Translations under genes and position numbers: made by a program | The notes under the pieces: generated by a model | Seen by the model: the letters and a program-made list of their open reading frames with translations, nothing else | The model's database searches: none | Told to the model about the DNA's origin: nothing | Part shown: positions 1-9,787 of the stretch, piece by piece | How the letters are laid out: each line of letters opens with the position of its first letter | Position numbering within the stretch: position 1 is the stretch's first letter | From: Larkinella rosea | GTDB taxonomy: Bacteria > Bacteroidota > Bacteroidia > Cytophagales > Spirosomataceae | NCBI RefSeq assembly: GCF_003858635.1 | Contig: NZ_RQJO01000017.1 | Span: forward strand, 124,001 to 188,000 | DNA length: 64,000 nucleotides | Reading direction: 5' to 3'

Positions 1-3000
1 GGAAACGCATAATTGAGGTTGACATTCCGGATCCGGACGTACGAACCGTCGAACAAATACTTCGTGGTACCGGCGCTGAAACCGAACGCGTAGTCGTTCC
101 GGATGGCTCTCGAATAGTCACCTTTACCCGGATTGGCTTCCGACTTCCAGCGGTCGGCCATGATTCCCAACTGGTTTTGAACACCGGCGCCATTCAGTGA
201 AACTTCTCCTCCCTGAAAGTAAATTTCATTTCCCTGCGAACCGTTAATGCTGATATTCAGGGAGAATGATTTGTACGAAAACCGGTTGCCCATTCCCCAC
301 GTAAAATCCGGCCAGGGATTACCCACAATCGTGCGGTCGTTTTGGGTGATGGTTCCGTTTCCGTCGGCATCCTGATACTTATAGTCACCCGGCTGCACGC
401 GTGGATGCTGTTTCGGGCTGGCGTTCACTTCCTCCTGCGTCTGGAAAACGCCCAGAATGTTCAGCAAACGGAAGCTGGAAATCGGATAGCCAACCTGAGC
501 GACCTGGTAATCCGAGGTGGCGATGCGGGCCGTTGCGGAGTTAAGCGCCAGCACTTTGTTGCGGTTCCAGCTGATGTTAAAATCCGTATTCCACTGAAAA
601 CCGCCTTTGCGGATATTCTCCGAATTGATCGTCAGTTCAAGCCCTTTGTTTTCGACTTCGCCGATGTTCTGGAGCGAACTGCTGAAACCAGATGCTGCGG
701 GCAGAATCACATTCAGCAACAGGTCTTTTTTGTGGGTACGATACGCATCGACCGTAACGCTCAGGCGGTTCTGGAATAACGCCAGATCAATTCCGACATT
801 GGTTTGTACCGATTGCTCCCAGGTCAGCACGTTGTTGGCTAAACTACTGGGAACCACGCCCGAAACTACCTGCCCATTCGACACATTCCGCGAGATGCCC
901 AATAACCCCTGACTGGCGTAATTCGGAATCAGGTTGTTTCCGGAAATACCGTAGCTCGCCCGGATTTTCAGGTCGCTGATAAAGCTGACCGGTTTCATGA
1001 ACGACTCGTCGGTAAGCCGGTAAGCGGCTGAAAACGAGGGGAAGGTTCCCCAGCGGTTCTCGCGTCCAAACCGGGAACTGCCGTCTTGCCGGATGGTGGC
1101 TGTAAACAGATATTTGCCGGCCAGGGTGTAATTGACGCGGGCCAGCCACGACAGCATCGACCACTCACTTTTGAAATTGGTCCCGGACGTAACGGCTCCG
1201 GCGGCCAGGTAATGCACGTCGTCGGTCGGAAAATCGGAGGCTCCGGCCTGCACCACTTCGTCGGTATTTTTCTGGATTGTATAACCAATCAGGGCATCGA
1301 GATCGTGCTTTTCGCCAAATCGGTGCCGGTAATTCAGGGTGTTCTCGTTCAGCCAGTTCAGACTTTTGCCTTCCGTAACGCCCGCCGTGGCCGCGCCCGT
1401 CCGGCTGGTGGCCAGACCTACTTTTGAGGACTTCCACAGGCGGGTGATGTTGTTGGAATAGTTGACCCCAACCGACGTTTTGAAAACGAGTCCGTTTGCG
1501 ATTTCGTATTGTAAATAGTTGTTGGTGAACACGTTGGTGTTATTCCGTTTGTCCGAAAACTCGGCCGCAATAATCAGCGGGTGTTCGACCGGAATGCCCG
1601 TTGGGTCCGAAAATTCGGAGTAATAATTGCCGTTGGCATCGTAAATCGGAATGGTAGGATCGCTGGCCAAAGCCGCCGAAATCAATCCCCGGTATTGCAG
1701 GTGACCTTCGGCGCGGGCAAAATCACCGTACGAATGCGCCCCGGAGAACGATGCCCCCAGTTTCAGTCGCGGAGTCAGTTGAGCGTCGACGTTCGTACGG
1801 AGTGTGAACTTCTTGAAATTAGAGCCAATGATGATGCCTTTCTGGTCGAAAAAACCGCCCGAAACGTAGTAGCTGACGTCTTTGCTGGTGCCACTGGCGG
1901 CCAGTTGGTAGTTCTGAACAAAGCCCTGCTGGAAAATAACGTCCTGCCAGTCGGTGCCATAGCCGGAATTCGCAAACTGATCGGGTGTCCGAAAACCCGG
2001 TTTGACCTGCGTGGCCGTGCTGCGGAGGTTGTTCGGATCCGAAGCTTTTCCGCCCGCAAACACCCAGGCGTTATCGCGCCCTTCAGCCACGTATTCGGCA
2101 TACTCGCGGGGCGTCAGCAAGTCCAGTTTTTTCGCCAGTTGCTGAATACCACTCGAATGCTCAAAATTGAGGGTCGTTTTGCCCTGCTTGCCGCGTTTGG
2201 TCGTAATAATCACGACGCCATTCGCTCCGCGCGATCCGTAAATGGCGGTGGCCGACGCGTCTTTCAGTACCTGAATCGATTCGATGTCGGACGGATTGAT
2301 GGTGCTGAGCGGATTGACCCGGTTGGTCGAACTGCTGCTGGCAATGCCGCTGGCGGTGTATGAACTGGAACTGAACGTGCTCAAATCGGAGCCGCCACCA
2401 CCCGTTCCGATGGCGTAGCCATCGACCACATACAGGGGCGAGTTTCCGCCGGTTATTGAACTGATGCCGCGAATGACGACGTTGACGTTCCCGCCCGGTG
2501 CGCCCGACGTTTGGGTGATCTGCACCCCCGCGACTTTGCCCTGCATCATCTGATCGACACTCGTAGCCGATGGCACCGGTACCAGATCTTTGCTGGACAG
2601 GTTAACGATCGAACCCGTCAGATCCTTTTTGCGCTGGGTTCCGTAGCCGACCACCACCACGTCCTGTAATTGTTGCTGGTCGGTTTTCAGGGCGACATTG
2701 AGTACGGAGCGGTTTTTGATGGCGGTTTCAAAAGGCGAATACCCGATGAAACTGACGACGACGATGGCATTGGGAGCGATCGAAAGTTTGAAAGCGCCTT
2801 CGGCATCCGAGGTCGTTCCGTTGGTGGTTCCTTTTTCCGTAACGGTGGCGCCCACCAACGGCTGACCGTCTTCTTCGGCGGTTATTTTTCCGCTGATGGT
2901 CACTTTGGCGGTCGATTGCGCCCAGGCACCGTTACCGAGGGTGACGATTAACAGGCTGACGATCAGGAAGGATCGCAGACGATGGGTTAAGAAATAATTC

Positions 3001-3002
3001 AT
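1..3002 (-). CDS. SusC/RagA-type TonB-dependent outer-membrane receptor (C-terminus beyond window)
   Basis: Reading down from an ATG at 3002, the frame stays open to the window edge, giving about 1000 residues. It starts with a signal peptide (MNYFLTHRLRSF..., ending near WAQS). A CarboxypepD_reg-like domain follows (GKITAEEDGQPLVGATV), then the SusC signature VVVVGYGTQRKKDLTG, the plug (DASATAIYGSRGANGV) and a long barrel rich in aromatic alternation. The end visible at base 1 (YVRIRNVNLNYAFP) normally lies several dozen residues from a SusC C-terminus, so little is missing. There is no N-terminal STN domain and no sigma/FecR pair beside it, unlike the other two SusC genes here. It lies 36 bases downstream of the isomerase gene, so it is probably co-transcribed with the isomerase and transporter and should be followed by a susD outside the window. 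Ligand unknown; the neighbours suggest a sugar. Confidence 0.93.
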   Translation of the reverse strand, partial: MNYFLTHRLRSFLIVSLLIVTLGNGAWAQSTAKVTISGKITAEEDGQPLVGATVTEKGTTNGTTSDAEGAFKLSIAPNAIVVVSFIGYSPFETAIKNRSVLNVALKTDQQQLQDVVVVGYGTQRKKDLTGSIVNLSSKDLVPVPSATSVDQMMQGKVAGVQITQTSGAPGGNVNVVIRGISSITGGNSPLYVVDGYAIGTGGGGSDLSTFSSSSYTASGIASSSSTNRVNPLSTINPSDIESIQVLKDASATAIYGSRGANGVVIITTKRGKQGKTTLNFEHSSGIQQLAKKLDLLTPREYAEYVAEGRDNAWVFAGGKASDPNNLRSTATQVKPGFRTPDQFANSGYGTDWQDVIFQQGFVQNYQLAASGTSKDVSYYVSGGFFDQKGIIIGSNFKKFTLRTNVDAQLTPRLKLGASFSGAHSYGDFARAEGHLQYRGLISAALASDPTIPIYDANGNYYSEFSDPTGIPVEHPLIIAAEFSDKRNNTNVFTNNYLQYEIANGLVFKTSVGVNYSNNITRLWKSSKVGLATSRTGAATAGVTEGKSLNWLNENTLNYRHRFGEKHDLDALIGYTIQKNTDEVVQAGASDFPTDDVHYLAAGAVTSGTNFKSEWSMLSWLARVNYTLAGKYLFTATIRQDGSSRFGRENRWGTFPSFSAAYRLTDESFMKPVSFISDLKIRASYGISGNNLIPNYASQGLLGISRNVSNGQVVSGVVPSSLANNVLTWEQSVQTNVGIDLALFQNRLSVTVDAYRTHKKDLLLNVILPAASGFSSSLQNIGEVENKGLELTINSENIRKGGFQWNTDFNISWNRNKVLALNSATARIATSDYQVAQVGYPISSFRLLNILGVFQTQEEVNASPKQHPRVQPGDYKYQDADGNGTITQNDRTIVGNPWPDFTWGMGNRFSYKSFSLNISINGSQGNEIYFQGGEVSLNGAGVQNQLGIMADRWKSEANPGKGDYSRAIRNDYAFGFSAGTTKYLFDGSYVRIRNVNLNYAF

Positions 3003-3038
3003 AGGACAAGGATTTAGAAGTGGTCTACCCGGGTTTTA

Positions 3039-4532
3039 TCACTGAATAATGACGGATTCGATTTTCAGGTAATCGGCGATTTTTTGAATCGTTTCAGCGT
3101 GGTGGCCAACGCCCAGCGCGAAATGGTGGGTTGGGCCTTCTTTGATCCAGCGTTTCAGGAAGGTTCGCACGTCGGGTTTGAAAAAACCGCGCGTATTCGT
3201 GTTGCCCGTCGGCGGAATTGGCCCGGCCAGCGACTCGCCTTCGGCAATAATGAATTTCATCTTTCCCTCATACGTCGAACTGATACTCAGCATTGTAATC
3301 GGCCCCTGCTTGATCTTGAACTCGACGCCCGCGCCAAAACCGGGTTTGCCGTGGTATTTTTTTAGGCTTCGCAAAACCGGCTGGCCGTCGGCGATGGCGA
3401 TGTTGTGCGGCCCGTCGTGGCCCACCAGCACAAAATCTTCTTTGAAATCGACCGGGTGAAATTCGGCGAAGCTGCCGCCGATGCCCAGGCGTTCCATGAT
3501 CAGCATGGCGATGCAGGTTTTCAGATCCGATTCGCCACACATCGGAAAACCGGCACCCTGGAGCAGCGAGTTGCCCACAATCAGGTTCGACATCACCACG
3601 CGGGTGTCGCTGCCGTCCGGGCCATCGTAGTAGTACGCCAAACCGTCCAGTTTTTTGGCTTTGACAAACTTCTCCAACGCGACGGTTACCTGAGCGGCAA
3701 TGCGCAGATCCGAGTCGCGGAGTTTTTCGGAAATGGGGTCAGAAACCGGGTCGGGGGTATCGAAAAAAGCCAGAATCCGCTCCTGCACCAGCTGAATTTC
3801 TTCTTCCGTGGCCTGCTGATACTGCGAGACAATTTCGTGCGCTTCACACTGGACAATGTGGGCACCGAAATGGGCGGTCAGCATCGTCGAGTCGGAATGC
3901 ATGTCCAGCATGGCTTCGATGGGGTGACCAATATGACCGATTTTGGAAGTTTTGAGGTCGTGTAAAACCGTGGCAATCCGGCAATATTCTTCAATTTCGG
4001 CGTCGGCTGCGGGATCGTCATACAGCGTTCCAATGATCGTCTGGGGTACTTTTTTACCCATTCGGACGGCGACACCGGCAAATTCGGGCAGGGAGCAGAT
4101 GTCGTCGTTATAAAGTTGTAAGTAGGTTGACGCGCGACTGTAATCCATCGCTTTATCGGGTTGAAGAGCCACCAGGACAATGGGCGTATCAATGCTTTTG
4201 ATGACAATTCCAAACGTGCTCGAGGTCGCGTAAGTGAGCATGTCGCAGAAAATCAGGTCGAGGTTGGCAGCCTGGAGTTTCGGAACCAGTTCGTAGGCCT
4301 TGTTGACGTCGTCGACCAGGCCAAAGTCAATGATCTCCACCGAATTGAGCACTTCAATTTTTTCGATGAAAACCGCCTGCTTTTTCAGCATATCTTCGAG
4401 CAATCCGTCGAACTGGCTCCAGTATTTGAAATAGCCGACGCCAAATACACCAATTCGGGCGCGTGTTTTTTTTCGTTTGATAAAACCGGTCTGATCGACA
4501 GCGGTCGCGTGGTTCAGCGATTCGTTTTCCAT
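3039..4532 (-). CDS. L-arabinose/L-fucose isomerase family protein (AraA-type)
   Basis: A 497-residue cytoplasmic protein of the length of bacterial AraA. The four metal/catalytic positions of AraA appear conserved: E334 in GESDLKT, E357 in GGSFAEFHP, H372 in VGHDGPH, and the histidines at 469-470 in GPTHHFALG. An N-terminal Rossmann-like part (GVFGVGYFKYW) matches the family fold. These enzymes interconvert aldoses and ketoses using Mn2+; the real substrate cannot be read from sequence and could be a sugar other than arabinose. The gene sits between an MFS transporter and a SusC receptor on the same strand, consistent with uptake and first-step catabolism of one sugar. A 15-base motif at 4565-4579 upstream also occurs upstream of the transporter, suggesting common control. 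Confidence 0.8.
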   Translation of the reverse strand: MENESLNHATAVDQTGFIKRKKTRARIGVFGVGYFKYWSQFDGLLEDMLKKQAVFIEKIEVLNSVEIIDFGLVDDVNKAYELVPKLQAANLDLIFCDMLTYATSSTFGIVIKSIDTPIVLVALQPDKAMDYSRASTYLQLYNDDICSLPEFAGVAVRMGKKVPQTIIGTLYDDPAADAEIEEYCRIATVLHDLKTSKIGHIGHPIEAMLDMHSDSTMLTAHFGAHIVQCEAHEIVSQYQQATEEEIQLVQERILAFFDTPDPVSDPISEKLRDSDLRIAAQVTVALEKFVKAKKLDGLAYYYDGPDGSDTRVVMSNLIVGNSLLQGAGFPMCGESDLKTCIAMLIMERLGIGGSFAEFHPVDFKEDFVLVGHDGPHNIAIADGQPVLRSLKKYHGKPGFGAGVEFKIKQGPITMLSISSTYEGKMKFIIAEGESLAGPIPPTGNTNTRGFFKPDVRTFLKRWIKEGPTHHFALGVGHHAETIQKIADYLKIESVIIQ

Positions 4533-4564
4533 ATTTTGAAGGTTTATGTCTTTGTTTCGGTATG

Positions 4565-4579
4565 TTAACGCACTAAGTT
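4565..4579. promoter_or_regulatory. Operator-like motif upstream of isomerase gene
   Basis: TTAACGCACTAAGTT lies 33 bases upstream of the isomerase start codon. The identical 15-mer lies at 6024-6038 upstream of the MFS transporter, where it forms part of a long palindrome. An exact 15-base match in two promoter regions of one putative operon suggests a shared repressor or activator site. At this copy the flanks do not complete the palindrome, so it may be a weaker half-site. No regulator gene is seen in the window. Confidence 0.5.
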
Positions 4580-4672
4580 GATTGGAGCAAAATTTCTGGA
4601 ATACAGCGTTATAAATCAGAAAATCAGGTTATTGCAAACAGAAACCGGACCATTGGCGGATGACCTCATTCG

Positions 4673-5932
4673 TCAATCCGTCTGGACGCTTTTCGGAATG
4701 ATTTCTACCGGTTGCGAATTGCTGAATACGGGTATGATTTTAGGAATCAGCCCGATCAGTAGCAGGAAAGCCAGCGGATACAGCAAGCCTGACGCGATCC
4801 AAAGCGGGCGGTATGAATAGTTCTGAATCACTACACCCATCAGCGGATTGAGCAATAGACCCGAAACCGCTCCCGCTGTTCCCGACAAACCAACGACGGT
4901 GGAAGTGGCTTTCTGTCCGAACATATCGGAAATGGCAGTGATGTAATTGGTGATCCAGAAACCGTGGGCAAACATGAAGACCGCCATGAGTGCAATGGCC
5001 AGATTGACCGACGAAACCCACTCGATCAAAGGGGTTGAAAGCGTGAGCGCAGCTGCAATCCCCATCACGGTTTTTCGGGCTTTGTTCACCGAATAGCCAC
5101 GGGCAATCAACTGGCCGGAAAACCAGCCGCCGAGGATGTTGGCGATGCCCAGCGCCAGAAACGGAATCCAGAAAAGCCCTCCAATTTGCTCAAAGGACAC
5201 ATTTCGTACCGAACTGAGGTATTTTGGAATCCAGAACATCATGAAATAAAAAACCGGATCGAGCAGAAAGCGGATCAGGATGAATACCCAGGTCGGCTGC
5301 TTTTTGAACAATTCCAGAAACGGGATTTTAGTGGTTTTTTCGGAGTCGATGGGAGATTCTGTCACTAGCTGTTCTTTTTTCCAGGGAATACAAACCCACA
5401 CAATGACCCAGGCAATACCGATCAAACCGGGGATCAAAAAACCGCCCCTCCAGCCGTAATGGGTTGATAGCCAGATTGTCAACGGCGGAGCCACAACTGC
5501 CCCAATGGCCGAACCACCGATGGCAATGCCGTTGGCGAGCGCCCGTTCTTTTTTGTCGAACCAGCGGAAAACCGTCCAGGCAGCACCCGGAAAACAACCC
5601 CCTTCGCCCACACCGAGCAAAAACCGGAAGGTTAGCAATTGCGAAAAACTGCTCATTACCGCGTGCAAGCTGTTGGCAATCGACCAGACTCCAACTGAAA
5701 CCGCCAAGCCCATTCGGCCCCCAATCCGGTCGATGAGCCAGCCGCCCAGCGTAAACATGATGGCATAACTGATCAAAAAACTGGTATTGATCATGCCGTA
5801 TTGGACATCCGTAATGTGAAACTCCTCCTGAATCTTCAGAATGGCGATCGACAGGACCTGCCGGTCCAGAAAGCTCAGGCCGGTTGCGATGAAAAGCAGG
5901 AAGACGATCAGCCAGCGGATGTTTTTTTGCAT
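4673..5932 (-). CDS. MFS transporter, anion:cation symporter type (hexuronate/sugar-acid-like)
   Basis: A 419-residue membrane protein with about twelve hydrophobic helices in two halves. The N-terminal segment (FLDRQVLSIAILKIQEEF, then GGWLIDRIGGRMGL) matches the ACS family of the major facilitator superfamily, which includes ExuT-like hexuronate and GarP-like sugar-acid permeases. The loop between helices 2 and 3 carries the DRIGGR form of the MFS motif. It should sit in the inner membrane and take up the compound processed by the isomerase encoded 140 bases downstream. The start codon at 5932 is supported by the immediately hydrophobic N-terminus. A strong palindrome at 6016-6043 lies 84 bases upstream. 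Substrate inferred only from family and context. Confidence 0.85.
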   Translation of the reverse strand: MQKNIRWLIVFLLFIATGLSFLDRQVLSIAILKIQEEFHITDVQYGMINTSFLISYAIMFTLGGWLIDRIGGRMGLAVSVGVWSIANSLHAVMSSFSQLLTFRFLLGVGEGGCFPGAAWTVFRWFDKKERALANGIAIGGSAIGAVVAPPLTIWLSTHYGWRGGFLIPGLIGIAWVIVWVCIPWKKEQLVTESPIDSEKTTKIPFLELFKKQPTWVFILIRFLLDPVFYFMMFWIPKYLSSVRNVSFEQIGGLFWIPFLALGIANILGGWFSGQLIARGYSVNKARKTVMGIAAALTLSTPLIEWVSSVNLAIALMAVFMFAHGFWITNYITAISDMFGQKATSTVVGLSGTAGAVSGLLLNPLMGVVIQNYSYRPLWIASGLLYPLAFLLLIGLIPKIIPVFSNSQPVEIIPKSVQTD

Positions 5933-6015
5933 GGTTGGGAATAGGAATAGCGCGATTGAAAGTGAGACAGAGAGTAAACCCGTCTCGCTTCTCTGGTCTT
6001 AGCTCTTTTGTCTAC

Positions 6016-6046
6016 ACGCTAACTTAACGCACTAAGTTAGCGTTAA
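6016..6046. promoter_or_regulatory. Long palindromic operator upstream of MFS transporter
   Basis: Bases 6016-6026 and 6033-6043 are perfect reverse complements (11-base arms around a six-base centre ACGCAC). A second, overlapping inverted repeat pairs TTAACGC (6024-6030) with GCGTTAA (6040-6046). The centre contains the 15-mer repeated at 4565-4579. Nested dyads next to a sugar-transport promoter are typical of GntR- or LacI-type operators; the regulator is not identified. The distance to the start codon (about 75-110 bases) fits binding at or near a promoter. Confidence 0.6.
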
Positions 6047-6179
6047 CAAAGATAGAAGTGTGTTGAGGAGAAAATCAAGAGGTCCTGGTACTTTTTTTTA
6101 AATAAATTGCAGGAATCCAATCAGTAGGCCAGTTGGGTGAAATGGCAGAAACGAAGAACGGGCAGCGATGGTGAGTAAT

Positions 6180-8465
6180 TTACGGGACAATTTCGGTCGT
6201 TTGCTGGTACCATTTTTCAAACTTAGCCATGAGTTGCTCCAGTTTGATGGGTTTATTGATGATATCATCCATCCCGGCTTCCAGGCAACTTTGTTCCGTT
6301 CCTTCGACGGTATTGGCGGTCAGCGCCACAATAACCGGTTGTTTGATCGGGGATTGGCGAATTAGCCGGGTCGCTTCCAGCCCGTCCATGACCGGCATCT
6401 GCATATCCATCAGGATCATGCTATACGCTTTGTCACGGATCGCTTCCAGTGCTTCCTGTCCGTTACTGACCATATCGGCCTGATAGCCCAACCGCTGGAG
6501 AATGTGCATGATCACCCGCTGGTTCATCACATTGTCTTCCGCCACCAGCAGAACGAAGGGATATTTTTCACAAAAATCGGCCGACAGTTTTTTCTGCAAA
6601 ACCGGTTCCGGAGATTTCGGGATTTGCTGGTGAAGCGCATTCTGAACGTGTTTCATCAGGACGTGCTGTTTGATCGGTTTGTTCAGAACCGAAACAAAAA
6701 GCTGCCGCTGTTCATCTTTTAACTCCTCGCCAATGGAACTGAGCAGAATGAGGGGAATTTTGGGCAAACGGGTGCGGATCTGCCCGGCCAGCATCAGTCC
6801 ATCCATGCCCGGCATTTGCATATCCGTAATCACCAGATCAATTTCCGGCGTTTTCGACAGAATCTCCAGCGCTTCGTCTCCGCCCGTAGCCAAAACCGGT
6901 TGGAGCTTCCAGGTTTCAAACTGTCGCTTCAGAATCGTCAGGTTGGTCGCGTTGTCGTCTACCACCAGGACGCGTTTCCCCTCCAGATCGATCAGGTTGT
7001 ACCGGGTATAGGGAGTGAGCGTTTTTGTTCCGACGCGCGTCTGGATCGTAAAGGAAAACGTAGAGCCAATGCCCGGTTTGCTCAGCACGTCCATTGCTCC
7101 GTTCATCAACTGAACCAGTTTCAGCGAGATCGCCAGGCCCAGACCGGTACCGCCGTATTGGCGGGTGGTGGAGGCATCCACCTGCGAGAAGGACTTAAAG
7201 AGTCGCCCCAATTTATCGGCCGGAATACCAATACCGCTATCCTGGACATCGAACCGGATCGTCAGGGTGCCGTCCGCAGCGACGTGGTCCGGTTTTACAA
7301 ATACACAGACTTCACCCTTTTTGGTAAATTTCAGGGCATTGCCGACCAGGTTGGTTAAAATTTGCCGGAGCCGCAACTGATCGCCCACGATTTGAGCCGG
7401 TACGTTTTCGTCAAGTTCGTAAATGAGGTCAAGGCCGAGCTGAGTGGCCCGGGTTCCGAAAATATCCAGTGTGTCTTCAATGCACTGCCGGAGGTTGAAA
7501 TCCTCGTTTTCCAGCTCCAGGTTTCCCGATTCGATCTTGGAAAAATCTAAAATATCGTTAATCACGTTGAGCAGCGTATCTCCGCAACTGGCAATGGTTT
7601 CGGTGAACATTTGCTGCTCTTCCGTCAACGATGTTTCCTGCAAAAGAGCCACCATACCGATCACGCCGTTCATCGGGGTTCGGATTTCGTGACTCATCGT
7701 GGCCAGGAAGATGCTTTTGGCCTGATTCGCTTTTTCAGCCTCAATACGGGCTTTCTCCAGTTCCAGGTTGGAGGTGCTGAGTTGTTGGTTGATTTGTTTC
7801 AGTACTTCTTCGTTTCGTTTCCGTTCCAGCGAGAGTTGCGCTTCTTTTTGCAACTCCACCATTTCCATTGCCTGATGAAGCTGAATTTCGTTGTATTTCC
7901 GAAGCTGATAGGACCATAAACCGCTAATCAGAAAGATGACGGCTGCCAGCAGGATATGGATGACGAATGTCAATAGATCAAAGTAATCCAGCCGGGTGAA
8001 ATAAATTTCGTTGACACCGCTGTTTTGGAGGTAACCAAAAACCGCATGGTGAACCAGCACAACGACCATCATGGGAATCTGCAATTTCCATTTCTGATAC
8101 GTGATCAACACCGCGCTGCCAATAAAGGCAAAAAAATGCATTTCGAAGAGTCCGTGCATCTGGTAGATATACTGGGCCATAAACACCCCGTAAACCGCAC
8201 TCAGAACATACTGATAAAGGTCGGAAGCAGGCAGCAGGGTTTTGGCGGAGTAATAGGCGACCAACGAAAGCCCGCCAACCCCAAGCGCAATCAACCAGGT
8301 GTCGTAAAACAAAGCCAGGGCGAGTCCGATCAGGAAATAACCGCTCAGAAAATAATTCATTAAGCGGTCGGACCGCACCTGAACGCCCGAGAGAAAGTCG
8401 TGGGTTGGGTTAAGGGATACGGCGGGCGGATACGCCACACGGGGTTGTACCGGAGGTGAAGTCAT
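6180..8465 (-). CDS. Hybrid sensor histidine kinase with two receiver domains
   Basis: A 761-residue protein. Residues about 36-190 form six hydrophobic helices, with a histidine-rich pattern between them ([10 protein letters not shown] near 104-113, VHHAVFGYL near 138-146). A coiled coil at about 190-250 leads to HisKA with phospho-acceptor H259 ([10 protein letters not shown]), then HATPase with N376 (NLVGNALKF), DSGIGIP at 409-415 and GTGLGL at 439-444. Two receiver domains follow, with acceptors D548 ([11 protein letters not shown]) and D687 ([11 protein letters not shown]). There is no Hpt or DNA-binding domain, so output must go to separate partners, none of which is in the window. The last residues end at 6180. 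The start overlaps the stop of the upstream thioredoxin-like gene by four bases, so the two are translationally coupled. Signal unknown. Confidence 0.93.
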   Translation of the reverse strand: MTSPPVQPRVAYPPAVSLNPTHDFLSGVQVRSDRLMNYFLSGYFLIGLALALFYDTWLIALGVGGLSLVAYYSAKTLLPASDLYQYVLSAVYGVFMAQYIYQMHGLFEMHFFAFIGSAVLITYQKWKLQIPMMVVVLVHHAVFGYLQNSGVNEIYFTRLDYFDLLTFVIHILLAAVIFLISGLWSYQLRKYNEIQLHQAMEMVELQKEAQLSLERKRNEEVLKQINQQLSTSNLELEKARIEAEKANQAKSIFLATMSHEIRTPMNGVIGMVALLQETSLTEEQQMFTETIASCGDTLLNVINDILDFSKIESGNLELENEDFNLRQCIEDTLDIFGTRATQLGLDLIYELDENVPAQIVGDQLRLRQILTNLVGNALKFTKKGEVCVFVKPDHVAADGTLTIRFDVQDSGIGIPADKLGRLFKSFSQVDASTTRQYGGTGLGLAISLKLVQLMNGAMDVLSKPGIGSTFSFTIQTRVGTKTLTPYTRYNLIDLEGKRVLVVDDNATNLTILKRQFETWKLQPVLATGGDEALEILSKTPEIDLVITDMQMPGMDGLMLAGQIRTRLPKIPLILLSSIGEELKDEQRQLFVSVLNKPIKQHVLMKHVQNALHQQIPKSPEPVLQKKLSADFCEKYPFVLLVAEDNVMNQRVIMHILQRLGYQADMVSNGQEALEAIRDKAYSMILMDMQMPVMDGLEATRLIRQSPIKQPVIVALTANTVEGTEQSCLEAGMDDIINKPIKLEQLMAKFEKWYQQTTEIVP

Positions 8466-9061
8466 TTTTTACAGTAGGGCAGGCTACAGCCGTAAGACGT
8501 ATGGGCAAGTTGGTCGAACACACGACCGGATTCGTTCTGCAACAACCCAGCAAGGGCCATTTTTGCGTAGCTGGTTTTCTCATCTGTGCAGTAGCGGCTC
8601 CGGTTGTAATTTCCACGAAAATAGAGACGATGTTGTGCGTCCAGCAAAACCGCCTGGGGAGTGGAATAAACCCCACACGATTTGGCGATGGATGGATCAA
8701 ATAAAACCGGGATGTCCAGCCCTATTTTTTCCTGTATTTCCTGAACCGAGTACATTTTCGCACTCATCACAACGACGACGAAGTTTACTTTTTCCCCGAA
8801 TTGTTTCACCAGGGATCGAAAATGGGGTGTATTGAACCGGGAACAGGGGCAGTTCGGATTGAAAAAATGAAGCAAAACCGGTCGGTTAAATGGTAACGCA
8901 GCCAGTTCGTTTACGGGAATGACGGTTCCGTTAGCTACCGGTTTATAATTTTCAGGAACAGGTGTGGGCAGTTGGTACATCCAATCGTTGTACCAGAATA
9001 ATCCTCCCACGGCGGAAAGTAAAACGAGCAGCCACAGTAATACCAAACCTTTTTTTACCAT
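8462..9061 (-). CDS. Membrane-anchored thioredoxin-fold protein
   Basis: A 199-residue protein with an N-terminal anchor ([20 protein letters not shown]) and a periplasmic thioredoxin-like domain. The active-site region is [10 protein letters not shown], a CPC motif rather than the usual CxxC, and the cis-proline loop appears as [10 protein letters not shown]. Two further cysteine pairs occur (KSCGVYSTP and [10 protein letters not shown] at the C-terminus). It resembles AhpC/TSA-like or DUF6436-type proteins rather than a classical DsbA. Its stop overlaps the start of the hybrid kinase by four bases (8462-8465), so a redox or folding link with that sensor is possible but inferred. Start at 9061 chosen because the anchor follows immediately. 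Confidence 0.75.
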   Translation of the reverse strand: MVKKGLVLLWLLVLLSAVGGLFWYNDWMYQLPTPVPENYKPVANGTVIPVNELAALPFNRPVLLHFFNPNCPCSRFNTPHFRSLVKQFGEKVNFVVVVMSAKMYSVQEIQEKIGLDIPVLFDPSIAKSCGVYSTPQAVLLDAQHRLYFRGNYNRSRYCTDEKTSYAKMALAGLLQNESGRVFDQLAHTSYGCSLPYCKK

Positions 9062-9136
9062 GAGTTGAGCGCTCTTTTTGCCGGGAATCGGGTCGATAGA
9101 TGGATGAAATCGGGGAATAATTCAATTTTATTCCTT

Positions 9137-9168
9137 CCGATTTTGATCTTATAAACGATCAAAATCGG
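9137..9168. repeat. Perfect 12-base inverted repeat
   Basis: CCGATTTTGATC (9137-9148) pairs exactly with bases 9157-9168 around an eight-base loop. It lies 76 bases upstream of the thioredoxin-like gene and about 170 bases beyond the end of folB. No T-run follows on either strand, which argues against an intrinsic terminator; an operator or mRNA hairpin is more likely. The rest of 9062-9336 shows nothing recognisable. Confidence 0.5.
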
Positions 9169-9336
9169 GCAATAACAGTGCCATTTTCGTTTCAAAAGTT
9201 ACCGTTTTTCCAGTATTGGTAATTTATAGGTGACAAATGGGGGCAGATACTGGGCTGATCCATCCGAAAAAAGCCGGAAAGCGATCCCAATTTCCAGACG
9301 TTCCAGACGAATTCTATTGGTAAGTTCTGGTGTGGA

Positions 9337-9687
9337 TTAGCCCCGCAACGTAATCTTCGCGCGGTGGCAGACACCCCCGATGGGTGGGTTGAATTTGGAG
9401 ACACTGACCTCAACGGTTTCGACGTTGGGGTAGCGTTTGCGGATTTCGGTGATGATGTTGTGAGAAATGTGTTCGAGCAGGCGGGCGGGGCGCTGCATGG
9501 CTTCGTGGGCGATGCGGTATAATTCGCCGTAGTTGACCGTCGTACTCAACTTGTCGACGCGGGCGGCTTCGGATAGGTCGGCAACCACCGTGATATCGAC
9601 GGAGTACTTGTTGCCGATTTTCTGTTCTTCGTCGTAGAAGCCGTGGTAAGCGAAAAATTCGAGACCTTCAAGCGAAATTGTTCCCAT
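9337..9687 (-). CDS. folB: Dihydroneopterin aldolase
   Basis: A 116-residue protein matching the full length of FolB, which converts 7,8-dihydroneopterin to 6-hydroxymethyl-dihydropterin in folate synthesis. Visible family features are LEGLEFFAYHGFYDEE at the start, KIGNKYSVDITV, the conserved tyrosine in VNYGELY, LLEHISHNI and a C-terminal PPIGGVCHRAKITLRG. The frame remains open upstream of 9687, but that extension is a basic, low-complexity stretch unlike any FolB, so the ATG at 9687 is preferred. The 100 bases between it and the DivIVA-domain gene are short enough for co-transcription, though the functions are unrelated. No other folate gene lies in the window. Confidence 0.9.
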   Translation of the reverse strand: MGTISLEGLEFFAYHGFYDEEQKIGNKYSVDITVVADLSEAARVDKLSTTVNYGELYRIAHEAMQRPARLLEHISHNIITEIRKRYPNVETVEVSVSKFNPPIGGVCHRAKITLRG

Positions 9688-9787
9688 ACATGAGGAGGCC
9701 GACGGATTTCGGCCCGCCCGGCCAACCGGTTTGATTTTCGCCCAAAAGTAGAAGAAAAAAAGCGGACTCGGTGCCCGCCTGGTGTGA

